From: Panax quinquefolius
Taxonomy: Eukaryota > Streptophyta > Magnoliopsida > Apiales > Araliaceae
DNA length: 64,000 nucleotides
Direction of reading: 5' to 3'
Assembly (NCBI GenBank): GCA_020205615.1
Contig: CM035163.1
Location: 48,267,652-48,331,651 of the forward strand
Shown: positions 1-10,470 of the stretch, piece after piece
How positions within the stretch are numbered: the first letter of the stretch is position 1
Layout: each line of letters opens with the position of its first letter
Made by a program: the position numbers and the translations under genes
The notes under the pieces: generated by a model
The model's input: the letters and a program-made list of their open reading frames with translations, nothing else
The model's database searches: none
What the model was told of the DNA's origin: nothing

Positions 1-144
1 TATTTCTCACAAATTCACTAAAGCTTTAGAGCAATTATTATAGAGAGAAATTATAGAGAGAAAGAAGAAGAGAAGTCTGTTACCTCACTATTTTAGTATC
101 CAGTTTTTTCTAAGGTAATGGGTATTATTTCTTTCGTATTCATG

Positions 145-440
145 AAGAGAGCTTCTGTTATTCCATTCTTTATTATTATGTTGGAATAACCTATCTATGC
201 GAAGTACCGCATAAATGGTGAAATTCTTCTGTTATTCTATTCTTTATTATTCTTGTTGAATATCCTTGCTTTGCGGGATTACGCTAGACCTGGTTCCATT
301 CTTTATTATTTTGTTGGAATAATCTGTCTGTGCGATCTATCGCATGTATGGTGAATTTTTTGTTATTCCATTCTTTATTATTCTATTAGAATAATCTGTC
401 TATGTGGATTATCACATGCATGGTGAATGATCCTTTGTAT
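145..440 (+). repeat. Hairpin-forming minisatellite in LTR A
   Basis: Four degenerate units of about 60-73 bp each begin with TTCCATTCTTTATTATT followed by a GGAATA arm. GTTATTCCA and TGGAATAAC can pair, so each unit is a potential stem-loop. Units alternate between two flavours, one ending in a gcatGGTGAAT-like tail and one in an acgctagacctgg-like tail. The same array has about seven units at 10005-10470 and about eight at 19935-20425, so copy number varies between LTRs of one family. Confidence 0.85.
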
Positions 441-1299
441 TCATTCCTTATTAAATTGTGGAAATGATCTCGTCACGTGATTACCGCATCTGCACGGTGA
501 AAATCCATTTGCGCTTCATATATTCTATGATACTCATTTGGTTAAAGTTTTGGATTCTCATACTACATGAAATTAGTAGAATATCCCGGATATTTGTGCT
601 TCATCCCAGATCTTTTCATGGAAATATTCTTCCGAGCATTCTTGAATTTTACTCCACAAAGCAAGATCATGTTGACAATTTGGACGTAATTGATTTCAAG
701 ATAAATTAACTTATAAATCTTTAAAATTTATTCTTGAACTTATTTTTATTGAATTATTATGTCATTGTCATCATCCTCATGCTTATATTGTGATGAAAGT
801 CTTCGTTAGCTTACGTGCATAGATGGACTTGGTATGATTATGACCAGGGATTATTCGGTATAATCATGACCTGTAATGTTATAAATGATGTGGTAAAAGT
901 CCTTAGTAGCTTGTAGTATATTGATGGACAATTTTTGGTATGATTATGACCAGGGATTATTCGGTATAGTCATGACCATTGATGATTTAATGAATATCCT
1001 TGGCCCGTAGTGCAGGGATGATTCGATGATGTGGTTTATTTATTAAGCTGAGTCTCAGCGATAAAATAAAGAAAAAAAATTGATGAAAACATTTTAAATC
1101 ATAGAAGATACTAGATATCATGTTCTACTTGACTCTTCTAATGGATTGCTTATTCCGCTGCAGTTAAACTTGATGTCTATTGTATTTTATCAGTTTAACA
1201 CTTTTGAAGACTATAATGATAATTTATTCTGCATTATCTTAGTCATAATATTTCTTACTGGGCTAGTGAGCTCACCCTTTCTTTCACTGTTCTCTTTAG

Positions 1300-1340
1300 G
1301 AAATGAGAATATAGCTGGGACGAGTCAAGGAACGGAGTGA
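1300..1340 (+). other. Candidate terminal mini-exon in LTR A
   Basis: A pyrimidine tract and AG (1298-1299) are followed by 41 nt ending in TGA. Read in phase 1 the frame gives NENIAGTSQGTE then stop. The A2 LTR (19008-19048) gives NENVAGTSRGTK and the diverged A3 LTR (63438-63478) gives DENVASISRGME. All have exactly 41 nt from AG to stop. The splice sites are inferred from sequence only. The frame is also open upstream without splicing (1146-1340). Confidence 0.5.
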
Positions 1341-1582
1341 CGGTCTAGATTATAGCATTTGTAGTCCTCACTATTCTGTTAAATAGCGTGATAATAAATG
1401 TAATGAGGACTCCATTGAGTGTGGATATTGTCTAGATGACAATATTTGTATTAAAACTCATAGCATATGTTTTGTCGTATTTTACACGACAGTTGTATAA
1501 TTAAGTTTTTTATTTGTATTTTGTACCATGTAGTTGGCGACTTAAGATGGGTGATGTATACCTATTTTGGGAGCATCACAGT

Positions 1583-1594
1583 TGGTATCAAAGC
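1583..1594 (+). promoter_or_regulatory. Primer binding site, tRNA-iMet type (A1)
   Basis: TGGTATCAAAGC lies 2 nt after the LTR end. It differs at one base from the usual plant initiator-Met primer site TGGTATCAGAGC. The same variant is found after the LTRs of A2, D and B. Confidence 0.88.
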
Positions 1595-1769
1595 TTAGGG
1601 ATATGATCCTTGGATGAGATGTGAGACAAGAACTAGGAAGGGAGAGACGGAGAATTCCTTCGCTAGTATGACCTACCTAAGTTTATTTGGTATTTAATTA
1701 GTCAGTTAGAGTATAGGGATAATATGTTAATTGGTTTAATTAACCCCTATTTTATGGCAGTTTTTAAGA

Positions 1770-2321
1770 ATGACAGCTGAGAACGTTAACAATGGAGTGA
1801 ATGAGATCGTGGAGATGCCTCTAATCACCAACCAGGATAATGTGATGTTAAGCGAAGAAGGAATTAGAGATATCCATGTGGTGAATGAAGAATTGATAGT
1901 TGCACCTGAGATAGTCGTAGAGATAGCAGCTGAGATTGAGGAAGAAGAGGAACCTGAGGAGAATTTATTAGAAGAATTTTATGATCAAAATTTAGAATTG
2001 CAAAATCGTATTCATGAGTTAGAAGAACTGGCTGAAGAACGGCAGGCGGTCGTGGAGCAAAAGGATGCAACAATTCAAGCTTGTGTTACCCGGTATGTGA
2101 TGCTTGAAATGAAGCACTCTTTGGCAGAGTATAAGATGATAAAGCTGGAATCTGAGTTGAAAGAAGAAACAACTGAACAAGTGAGAATGAGTGATGCATG
2201 GGTAAAAGCTGCACGACGCGTTGATATTGTGGAAAGAGATGTCCGATCTAAGAAGGCTAAAATAGATGATATGTATTTTTCTTTTTGGACAGCAATTGAG
2301 AAACCCAACATCGAGTCTTGA
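1770..2321 (+). CDS. ORF0: acidic coiled-coil protein upstream of gag (A1)
   Basis: This is an intact 183-residue frame between the primer site and the position of gag. The first ~75 residues are acidic, with EEEEEPEE near residue 56. Residues ~65-165 are a heptad-rich, charged helix with motifs such as LELQNRIHELEELAEE and LESELKEE. I recognise no domain. It is homologous in layout and motifs to ORFs in D (36846-37500, shared DIHVV.EE) and B (51528-52262, shared LENKLKEE-like and AxRRxxxxERDxxxK-like segments). It is not part of the retroviral Gag capsid, which follows separately in B. The related element A2 lacks it. The function is unknown; a structural or RNA-binding accessory role is speculation. 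It is the only element ORF in A1 that is still open. Confidence 0.7.
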   Translation: MTAENVNNGVNEIVEMPLITNQDNVMLSEEGIRDIHVVNEELIVAPEIVVEIAAEIEEEEEPEENLLEEFYDQNLELQNRIHELEELAEERQAVVEQKDATIQACVTRYVMLEMKHSLAEYKMIKLESELKEETTEQVRMSDAWVKAARRVDIVERDVRSKKAKIDDMYFSFWTAIEKPNIES

Positions 2322-2466
2322 ATTATCCTATACATTGTGGTCAACCCCAATTCGATATGGTTCGAAGATTAATGATTCAGATCATGAAATAGGAGTACGA
2401 TGAAGCAATTGAAGGTGGAATATGCCCTATAGAAAAGTCAATTTCAATGGTAGTGATGACACCAAA

Positions 2467-2948
2467 TGCTGTCCCAGACAAGTCAAAGTCGGGTAGTTCA
2501 AGGGAGAGAGGTTGTAAGGACTTCCCAACAAGTTAGGAACCCAAATAAAGTTATCACGGGTTAGTTAATCATAAATTTTTGCGAAGTTTATACCCTGTTA
2601 GTTACCGGTTCTACCCATTCTTTTATTTCTCTTGCTTGTGCTCAACGTTTAAACTTGACTCCGGAGAAATTAGACTTTGACTTATCTACGGAGACTCCGT
2701 TAGGAGAAACTTTTATCATATCCACTATTTATAAATCTTGTTTGATCCAAGTGGGCACAATCACGTTACCTGTCGATCTTATCTCTTTGAAAATACTTGC
2801 CTTTGATGCGATTTTAGGAATCGATTGGTTAACTACTCATCATGCTTTTCGTAAGGTTATTAGCTTTCATATTCCTAATCAACCTGTTATGCGAATTCAA
2901 GCAACCAAACCACTAAAGTCAATCACTGCCATATCAAGCCATAAGTAA
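2467..2948 (+). pseudogene. Gag tail and aspartic protease remnant (A1)
   Basis: From about 2490 the sequence parallels the A2 gag-protease junction (DKTKPVVQGRAF to NEVITGKL region) but with frameshifts and stops. From ~2655 the frame is open for the protease body, including LPVDLISLKILAFDAILGID, the conserved hydrophobic-ILG-DWL segment of retropepsins. The active-site DTGST region is damaged; around 2600 it reads like VTGSTHSF, with the Asp lost. All of capsid and nucleocapsid is deleted between ORF0 and this point. It is a non-functional relic. Confidence 0.8.
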
Positions 2949-3244
2949 AGAGCCCCGAGCCTTTCGCTGGTGACTTCCAAGTCTTGGAATACACCGTAGC
3001 CAGAATATCCGTAGGGGACGTCGTGAATAGCGGTGGCAAGTTGATAGGTATCAATGTGACGTGTTATCCAAGTCTTGGATGAGAGTCACAGTTTTTAAAT
3101 GATATTTCTATCGTTAATAAATTTCCTGATGTATTCTCGAAGAACTTCCTGGCTTACCCCAGAGTGTGAAATCAAATTTTGTACTGACCCCAGTACAAAG
3201 CCCATTTCTTCAACCCTTAAATATTTCTGCAACTAAAACGAACG
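2949..3244 (+). pseudogene. Protease-RT linker remnant; RT deleted (A1)
   Basis: Around 3100-3230, fragments matching NKFPDVF, ELPGLPQ and VLTPVQSPF correspond to the linker that precedes reverse transcriptase in chromoviruses and to the same region of A2. The reverse transcriptase palm, fingers and most of RNase H are missing: the sequence jumps near 3240 straight to the RNase H tail. The 2949-3090 stretch shows only weak similarity to element coding sequence. Confidence 0.6.
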
Positions 3245-3584
3245 TGTAATGCGCCAAAGACGTTGGCTCGAGCTGTTGAAGATTACAACCATACTATTCA
3301 ATATTATCGTGGAAAAAGCGAACGTGGTAGCTGATGCATTGAGTAGAAGATAGTATGCATTTACGAGTGCGACGTTGTTAACACAAAGACCCATTTTATA
3401 TAACTTACAAATGATGAATATAGAGTTAAAGACTCTAGGGACCCACGTGAAGATAACGAATATACGAGTAGAATCGACTTTAATTAATAAAGTTAAAGTC
3501 GCTCAAACTACACACCTGAAGCTGATGAATATGAAGAAGAAGGTTCAAGAAGGTGTTATTCTAAAAGTAAGAGTCGATGAATAG
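3245..3584 (+). pseudogene. RNase H tail and RNase H-integrase linker remnant (A1)
   Basis: Position 3250-3350 encodes RQRRWLELLKDYNHTIQYY and then [11 protein letters not shown], the typical end of Ty3 RNase H. It is followed by the linker LTQRPILYNLQMMNIELKT, which matches A2 at 15617-15414. The frame ends at 3584 in KKKVQEGVILKVRVDE, the sequence just before the integrase zinc domain in A2. Integrase core is deleted after this. Confidence 0.8.
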
Positions 3585-3928
3585 AGGAAATCTCAACCCT
3601 TGATTTTATTAGTCTATTTGAAATCCTCGATCGAGTAGGAACTGTGGCCTATATACTCGTTTTACCGCCAAGTATGTCGCGTGTTCATAACATTTTTTTT
3701 ACGTATCGATGTTACGTAAATATGTGGATGACCCGAACCACGTTATTAAATTAGAACTAGATGAAATAGCAGAAGATTTAACGTATGAGGAGATGCATTT
3801 TAAAATCTTGGATAAGAAAGATCATATTCAATACTCAAAGGTTATACCTCAAGTGTTAGAATCTGAAATGAAGTCAAGGTATCCTCATCATACCAGGTAC
3901 GTACGTAAATTTCAAGGGCGAAATTTCA
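3585..3928 (+). pseudogene. Integrase C-terminus with broken chromodomain (A1)
   Basis: Around 3640-3720 the sequence matches RVGTVAYxLxLPPSMSRVHNxF, the GPY/F-type C-terminal segment of chromovirus integrase. It is followed by LRKYVDDPNHVIKLELDEIAED and a chromodomain start (TYEEMHFKILDKKDHIQYSK). The middle of the chromodomain is deleted between SKVIPQVL and ESEMKSRYPH. This is the basis for placing family A in the Tekay/Del chromoviruses. The catalytic core is absent. Confidence 0.8.
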
Positions 3929-3942
3929 TAAGGAGGGGAGAT
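3929..3942 (+). promoter_or_regulatory. Polypurine tract (A1)
   Basis: AAGGAGGGGAGAT immediately precedes TGTAAGACCCC, the start of the 3' LTR. This is the plus-strand primer site of an LTR retrotransposon. Confidence 0.8.
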
Positions 3943-4479
3943 TGTAAGACCCCGAATTTTATGAAATGATAGTATTCAATTTTCTTATAATTATTATTTT
4001 AATTCGTAAATGGTTAAATTGATAAAGGGTTAAAGTTAAGGGTGATATGTGAATTTTTTTTGCAAAGTATGCAAGTTGTTATAAAATATTCTTTTTGTTG
4101 GGGAATATCCGTATGACGGCACAATCATTGGTGGACCCCACAACAGAAGTATTGTCGTAGTAAAAAAACGACAAAATTATCTTTTTATAAAAATAACGGC
4201 GAAAGTGTTACCGTTAAAATTGTTGAACTACTCGGTAGTAAAAGTTCAGTAATACGCGTGGTTTCATAGTAGCACACGGTATTGATTATTGATGCTTACG
4301 TAAGAAGTCACTCAGTTATACTCAATTATTGCTACAGTAATTGCTGCATCATATCTCTTATATTATTGATTCAATTATTGTCACAGTATCATCTGCATAA
4401 TATGTTATATTATCAAATCAATAATTGAGACTAAGCAAAGTTATTCATATTATTATTTGCAATATTGACAATGTCTAGA
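3943..4479 (+). mobile_element. A1 3' LTR, first part
   Basis: It starts TGTAAGACCCC and matches, in reverse complement, 21230-21775 of the A2 LTR. The copy breaks at ...AATGTCTAGA and resumes at 9222, the gap being filled by solo LTR F. Confidence 0.88.
4475..4479 (+). repeat. Target-site duplication, left copy (F insertion)
   Basis: CTAGA here faces CAAGA at 9217-9221, a 4/5 match. The uninterrupted A2 LTR has a single copy (AATGTCTAGAAGTTCTG). Confidence 0.6.
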
Positions 4480-5796
4480 TGTAACAACTCGATATTTTCT
4501 ATACAAATAAATTAGAAATTTTGCGTATAATTTTTTTTATTTATTTTAAATATGGGGATTATGTGCCAAGATAATGTGTGTATATATTTATGTGATATAT
4601 TTATTACATGAATGATTTTAAATAATTTTATTTTAGAATTATTGATTGTTATAAACTTTATTATTATAATAATTAATTTTATAGTAGAAATATTTTTTAA
4701 TAATTATTTTCCATGAAAGTATAATTATATATTATTTATATAATATATGAAATGATTTTTAAATTATTATAATAATTATTTTATTATATGAATTTTGTTC
4801 GGATTATTAAGTTAATATTTTTGACTTAATTAATAATGTTAAGTATGATAGATAAATCAGATATGGAATCCAAACCCTAATTTTTGGATTTTGATCAAGG
4901 CATGAGAATAATAATATAATATTAATTATATTTTGATTGTTCAGTGCTATAAATATGTACTATGTATGTGGACCGATAAGGGTTGGTCAATTATGGTGTT
5001 ATGTGACAAACCCTTGAATTACTGTGTGAAACCCTAATTATAAATTTTAGAAACTTATTTTATTTTATTTTAAACCTTAAATGAAAGCTTCGTAACCTAA
5101 TTATACATTAGGTGGGACAATTAAATAACTTAAGGGTTATGGTAATAAGGAAGGGTTAGTATTTAATATGTATACTAACTTAAGTGGATAATCTTGTTAT
5201 TTCAAGTGACTAATAATTTTAAACCTATTTCTAGTAAACCTAATTAGCTTATGAGCTAAAGTCACATGTATAAGTAATTAAATTTCATAAAATTGGGAAT
5301 GAAAACCCTAAATAAATAATTTGGGTAGCATATATTAAAATTGTTAGACTATGTTCATTACATGGTCCAAAACAATTAAAGGAGAAGCCCAAAAGAAATA
5401 AAATGCAAACCAATACTTAGCCCACTTGATTAAGGGTATTTTAGACTTTTGGTTAATCAAATTTGTGCATTAAAATAAAAGAAAAATGGAGTAGATATTG
5501 GAACAAGGGGGACCGGCCACATTAGGCCATTTTAGGCAACAAATTATGCTAATCAATGTCCATAAGTAGAAGTCTTACACACAAGTACATGTGTGTCAAT
5601 ATCCCATTGGTTGCAAATCTATTAAACACCTTTAATCACATGATTAAGCTTAATTGGAAGAGATAAGGTGAAGCCTTTTATCCTTGGGACAATAAAAGTA
5701 TGGAGGATAATAGTTAATCACCCATTCATTTGCTAGATCATTTCATTTCTCTTATTCTCCTTCTTCTTCTTTTTCTCCCAAGCTAGCAACATACAA

Positions 5797-5853
5797 GAGA
5801 GAAAAGAGAGAGAGAGGGTTCAGTTTTAGTGAGAGAGAGAGAGAGAGAGAGAG
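5797..5853 (+). repeat. GA-rich microsatellite in F leader
   Basis: This is a run of GAGAGA interrupted once by a ggttcagttttagt segment. D (34202-34222) and E (22795-22809) have GA runs at the same relative place, just after the TATA box. Confidence 0.8.
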
Positions 5854-6984
5854 GTGTGCTAGTTTGTTTTATGCACCCTAAGATCATATACTACTTTGGT
5901 AAATCAAGGAAGGTTGCCACTAAATCAAGGTATAACCTAATCTTCATCTTCTTCTTCTACTTTGTATTATAGCTTGAGTTTTGTTGGAGTTATGAACTAA
6001 TACTCAAGATACCCTAGTTCTACATATCATCATGTATGGAACTAAGTATCTTGAGTGTTAGATCAAAGGCTTAGAGGAAGAAAATGAGCATAAGTTCTCC
6101 AAGGGGTGAAACCTTTGTTTTTCTTCCACTAAATCTTGTATAACTCAAGTTTTACGACTTGGATTTGTGATCTGTCAAAGGGGGGTGCTAGATACATGAG
6201 TTATCTAGTAAACCCAAGTAGTAGAACACAAATCTAGCAATTATTGAAGCCTTGGGGATAGTTTTCCCCAAAACAGTCAACATAGTATATTGAGGTTTTG
6301 AAACCCTAAAATAGCTACTGTTCCCATTTTTCTTGAGGCTGTTTCGGTCAGTTGTAAGTCTTTTAAAAATCCGGGAAAACTCACAGAGGTACCTTAAGAA
6401 GTTATCTACGTGTAGGAAAAAGAACGGACGCGTTTCAATTTATAGGTTGTGCGCAATGGCTATTTCCGTAAAGGACTCCTAAATATTAACACTCGAATTT
6501 CTCACTGAGTATACATTGGAAAATTCCAAAATGTTTATAATAGGTTCATATATTTTATGAGAGTATACCCTGAAATTTTCAGATTTTTTTGAGCAAAACT
6601 CGATTTATGAAAAATGAAGCAAGATCCGAGTGTTTTGGGCACTTTAAAAATAGTAAATCATTTTCTAAAATTTCAGAAAAATTTGAGAATCATGGTTTGG
6701 ACATATACTGTCCAAATCCAGAAAATGAGAATTTTTGGAATCAGTTTGCTATTTTTCCTAAAAATGATTAAGTTATGAATAAAAGGAAATAAATAGTTAA
6801 ATGATGTTTTAAATAAGAAAAATATGATTTTAATGCTTGAATACTCCTGATATATAATATTATGACTATTTTAGGGCATTTTGATAATTTACAATAAGAA
6901 ATATTATTTATGACCTTTTTATGGATATTAAATAAGTGGTTTTGTAAAGGGTGAACAATTAGAAATAAATTGTTTATTGATCTA

Positions 6985-7620
6985 AAATATTATTGAAATG
7001 TTATTATGATATTAATAATATTAGAATATGATATTGTTAAGTAAATAAAATATTAAGATTAAAACTTCATTAAAATATTATTAAATGGTTAATCATATTT
7101 GATTTAAAATATTAATAAATGATTAAAGTATTATTAAATGATTAAAATATTATAAAGTAAATAATAATATTCGAGATTAAATAAAATATTATTAATGTAA
7201 TAACATTAGTAAAAGAATAAAATATTATTAAATGATTAATAAAATTAATAAATAAATAAAATATTAATACGATTGGTAAATGACTAAAAGTATTATTAAT
7301 TGATTAATGATACAAAAGCAAAAGTAAGATATTATTAAAGTAATAGTATTAATGCATGATTAAAATATTATTAAGAGGATTAATAATATTAGTAAAGTAT
7401 TAAAATATTATTAATATGTTAATAATATTATTAAGCAAATAAAAGTGTTATTAGTGAACTAGTAATACTAAGAGGGAATTAAATATTATCAAGATTAATA
7501 ATATTAAACGAATTAAATATTTTAAGTTATACTTAATGACGTTTAATATTTTAAGAAATAGTACATTAATATTTTAATATTAATGGTAATTATTTAAAAA
7601 TGATTTTAAATGTTTTAAAA
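6985..7620. repeat. AT-rich degenerate TAATATTATTAA region in F
   Basis: About 600 bp are built from irregular reuse of AAAATATTATTAA-like words with almost no G or C. The pattern suggests slippage expansion inside the LTR intron-like region. No gene is seen. Confidence 0.75.
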
Positions 7621-8818
7621 ATCATTTAAGGGTAATATAAATGTTTTAAAAATATTTTGAGTTATTATAAATAACTTTAATCTTTTTGCAATGGTTTCAT
7701 TAATAGTTTAATAATAATTATATGATAATAGAATTATTTGATAGTGAATCATTTAATAATGATTTGATTGTTTGAAAATTCATGATAAATTAATAAATAT
7801 TTATTAAGTTCTTTAAAATAATATGGCTGATATTTACAGATATTGAGTTACAGAATAGAGTTTTAGACTCGATAATTACTCGATAAAGTCATCGCCAGAC
7901 AATCGTATTTCGTAATTGAACAGGACTTAGATATTTTGACTGTATTAATGTTTGTTTGTGATGCACTAATCTTTGTTGAACATGTGTGATAATGTGATTA
8001 GGTTATGTCGATCATGAAATCAAAGATTATATGTTATAATATATTGTTCTAATAGATGAATGATCTTATTAATGATAGGTCGTGATATAAAAGATAAAAC
8101 TAAGTTACAGATTGTAAGCGGTAGCATCGATCGTGCAAATATCCTACCTTTGCATTTTCTTTATCTGCAATGGACATGAGTAAGAATGTTTCGTAATTAT
8201 ATTATTACCGTATGCATTATTAACCCTATATTATATACGCTCAATGATTATCAACATGTTAGTATATGGTAATTCAGATATATATTCTGTTCGTTAATTT
8301 CTATAAATGGTTATACAAGTGTCCCCACTTGGGTAATCATTGTGCTTAATCACATGTTGATACACCTTTGTTAATTACCCGTATATATATATATATATGT
8401 TAAATTATAGATTATTGTTGAACAAGATAAAACCTACTTATTATCCAACCGAATTACTTTGGTTTGGAACCCTGACAAGTATGAACATCCCATTCATGGG
8501 AAAATTTTTATATGCCCAAGGCAGCCAGAGTGAACGATAATATCATTCTAGTAATGTAGTATTGATCAATACAGGGTACAATGGGCTGATCACCCTCCGT
8601 GCCCATAAGTTATGATGGTTTGCAGATGAAGTTCTGCTAAACCTATTCGAAAATGAAAATAATGTTCATAGTATGTCCCCTTAATCCTATATATAGTCAG
8701 TACGTAGTTTTAAAATTTGAAAGAGGGTTGTTATGTTAATATTATCGGTTCAGATTACTTCACAACTATTGATTTGTTGTAGAAGGATAGTATAAAGAAA
8801 ATATTTAAATTCTTTCAG

Positions 8819-8856
<38 letters not shown>
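8819..8856. repeat. (TA)n microsatellite
   Basis: A perfect TA run of about 18 units lies in LTR F, upstream of the conserved 3' mini-exon. Confidence 0.95.
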
Positions 8857-8860
<4 letters not shown>

Positions 8861-8915
8861 CTATTACTTGTTGGGCATTCAAATGCTCATCCTTGCTTAA
8901 TTTAAATGTTTTCAG

Positions 8916-8977
8916 CTAAGTTTGAACAAGTAGAAGGCTCAGCTAAGAATAAAGGGAAAGGAAAGGTTGCAGAATGA
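8916..8977 (+). other. Candidate terminal mini-exon in LTR F
   Basis: TTTTCAG is followed by exactly 62 nt to a TGA stop. In phase 1 the peptide reads AKFEQVEGSAKNKGKGKVAE. LTRs of B (51003-51064) and D (36327-36388) have the same 62-nt distance and a similar Lys-rich peptide. Without splicing, an in-frame ATG lies 9 nt before the Ala codon. Confidence 0.5.
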
Positions 8978-9216
8978 ATTCAATGCCATTTTATGTAATA
9001 GTTATCTTTATTAAGACAAGTATGATATATATTACTTATCACGTATTGTGAGGAATGTATTAAAGGTTGCGTACTTGGGATTTAGACTTTGATAAATATG
9101 TAAATTAAGTTGGTATCTATATTATTGTTATTAGTATTAGTATTATCCCGCTCATAGAAATGATATCGTAAAGCACCGAGTTCGGGTTTTAAGTACCTGG
9201 ATTTGGGGGCTTTATA

Positions 9217-9221
9217 CAAGA
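9217..9221 (+). repeat. Target-site duplication, right copy (F insertion)
   Basis: CAAGA, paired with CTAGA at 4475-4479. Confidence 0.6.
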
Positions 9222-9840
9222 AGTTCTGTCAAGGAGATGTTTGGTCACCTAATTGCGCGCCAATAAGGAGAAATCCTTATCGGAAAGCCCCCTCTTTCCT
9301 AGGAACGACCTGGTTGTTAAATATTATGAGTTATAATATTAATGATGAATAAGTTCGTGTTGATTAAAGATGAAATTGATAGTTCCATTGTGTTGGAATT
9401 ATTAGTGTTAGTGGAAATCGACATTTATTTTGATATTAATTGATGTCTGGAAGTTATACTGGCCACTCGGGTAATTAACCAGATAAATGAGCAATTAATT
9501 GCTATTAATTCACATGATTATAACTATTTGTTCACATGTGTGTACTATTGATTCACATTCTTGTACTATTAGGGGAGTTGGTGCAAGATTGATAATACTT
9601 GCATTACTAAGTTAAAATGGAGGTATAGATGGATGTACTATACTGTAATTCATATTTTGCACATGATTATAACTATTGATTCACATGATTTACTATATAT
9701 TCACATTATTTACTATTAGGGGAGGTGGTGTAAGTTTGATAATACTTGCAGGACTAAATTAAAAATGAAGAAAAAGAGGAAGGTATTATACTGTAATATT
9801 TTGAGCCCCAAAATGTACAATTATCGAAACTATATTTTCC

Positions 9841-9850
9841 TATAAATAGA
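9841..9850 (+). promoter_or_regulatory. TATA box of LTR A
   Basis: TATAAATAGA is followed about 30 nt later by the leader CATTTCTCACC. The same element is at 20595-20604 on the minus strand. It likely sets the LTR transcription start. Confidence 0.7.
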
Positions 9851-10004
9851 AGCTCATTCTTCCTTCATTTCTCACCAATTCACTAAAGCTTTAGAGCAAT
9901 TATTATAGAGAGAAAGAAGAAGAGAAGTCTGTTACCTCACTATTTCAGTATCCAGTTTTTTCTAAGGTAAGGGGTATTATTTCTTTCGTATTTATGAAGA
10001 GAGC

Positions 10005-10470
10005 TCATTATTCCATTCTTTATTATTATGTTGAATAACTTTTCTGTGCTGGGTACCGCATATATGGTGAAATTCTTCATTATTCCATTCTTTATTATTA
10101 CGCTGGAATATCCCGTCTCATGCGATTACGCTGACACGGTTCCATTCTTTATCATTCTGTTAGAATAACTTTTATGCGTGTATGGTCAATCGCATGCATG
10201 GTGAATTATTTGTTATTCCATTCTTTATTATTTTGTTGAATATACCGTCATGCATGCGATTACGCTAGATCCGGTTCCATTCTTTATTATTCTCGCTGGA
10301 ATAACTCGCCTCTGTCTTTGTCTATCGCATGCATAGTGAATTCTTCTCGTAATTCCATTCTTTATTATTCATTGGAATATCCATGTTCATGCGGATTACG
10401 CATGACACGTTCCATTCTTTATTATTCGTTGGAATAACTTTGTACATGTGGATTATCATATGCATGGTGA
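10005..10470 (+). repeat. Hairpin minisatellite, about 7 units (A1 3' LTR)
   Basis: Repeated TTCCATTCTTTATTATT units occur about every 60-70 bp, with GGAATA arms able to pair. There are more units here than in the A1 5' LTR, so the two LTRs differ by unit gain or loss. Confidence 0.85.

Larger units (their letters stand above)
1..1580 (+). mobile_element. A1 5' LTR, 3' portion (Tekay-like family A)
   Basis: This is the last ~1.6 kb of a long LTR whose beginning lies outside the window. It aligns along its length with 9885-11621 (same strand) and 20560-18770 (reverse). It ends in the bases gcatcaca, directly before a tRNA-iMet-type primer site, as an LTR 3' end should. It contains a leader with a likely splice donor (TAAG/GTAATG at 115), a hairpin minisatellite, two ~114-bp direct repeats around 825-990, and an acceptor plus short reading frame at 1298-1340. 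The assignment to a family A LTR is firm. The Tekay lineage call comes from the internal proteins. Confidence 0.9.
4480..9216 (+). mobile_element. Solo LTR of family F (4.7 kb) nested in A1 3' LTR
   Basis: It starts TGTAACAACTCG and ends in gattTGGGGGCTTTATA, the position of the usual GGGGGCGTCACA end in related families. It interrupts an otherwise continuous A-type LTR and has an imperfect 5-bp target duplication. No internal coding region is present, so it is a solo LTR. The order of parts resembles families B, D and E: a U3 part rich in AT, a GA-rich leader (5797-5853) with a likely donor at 5930, a long AT-rich intron-like stretch, then a TGGTTTGGAACC motif, an ATGCTCATCCTTGC motif and an acceptor with a 62-nt frame to a stop. 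The small frame at 6589-6771 has no recognisable product. Confidence 0.8.

Noticed and set aside
8105..8145. ATATCCTACCTT resembling a U12-type (AT-AC) intron donor in LTR F
   Set aside because: The only downstream acceptor candidate is AG-type and no U12 branch-site word was seen. The match may be chance in AT-rich sequence.
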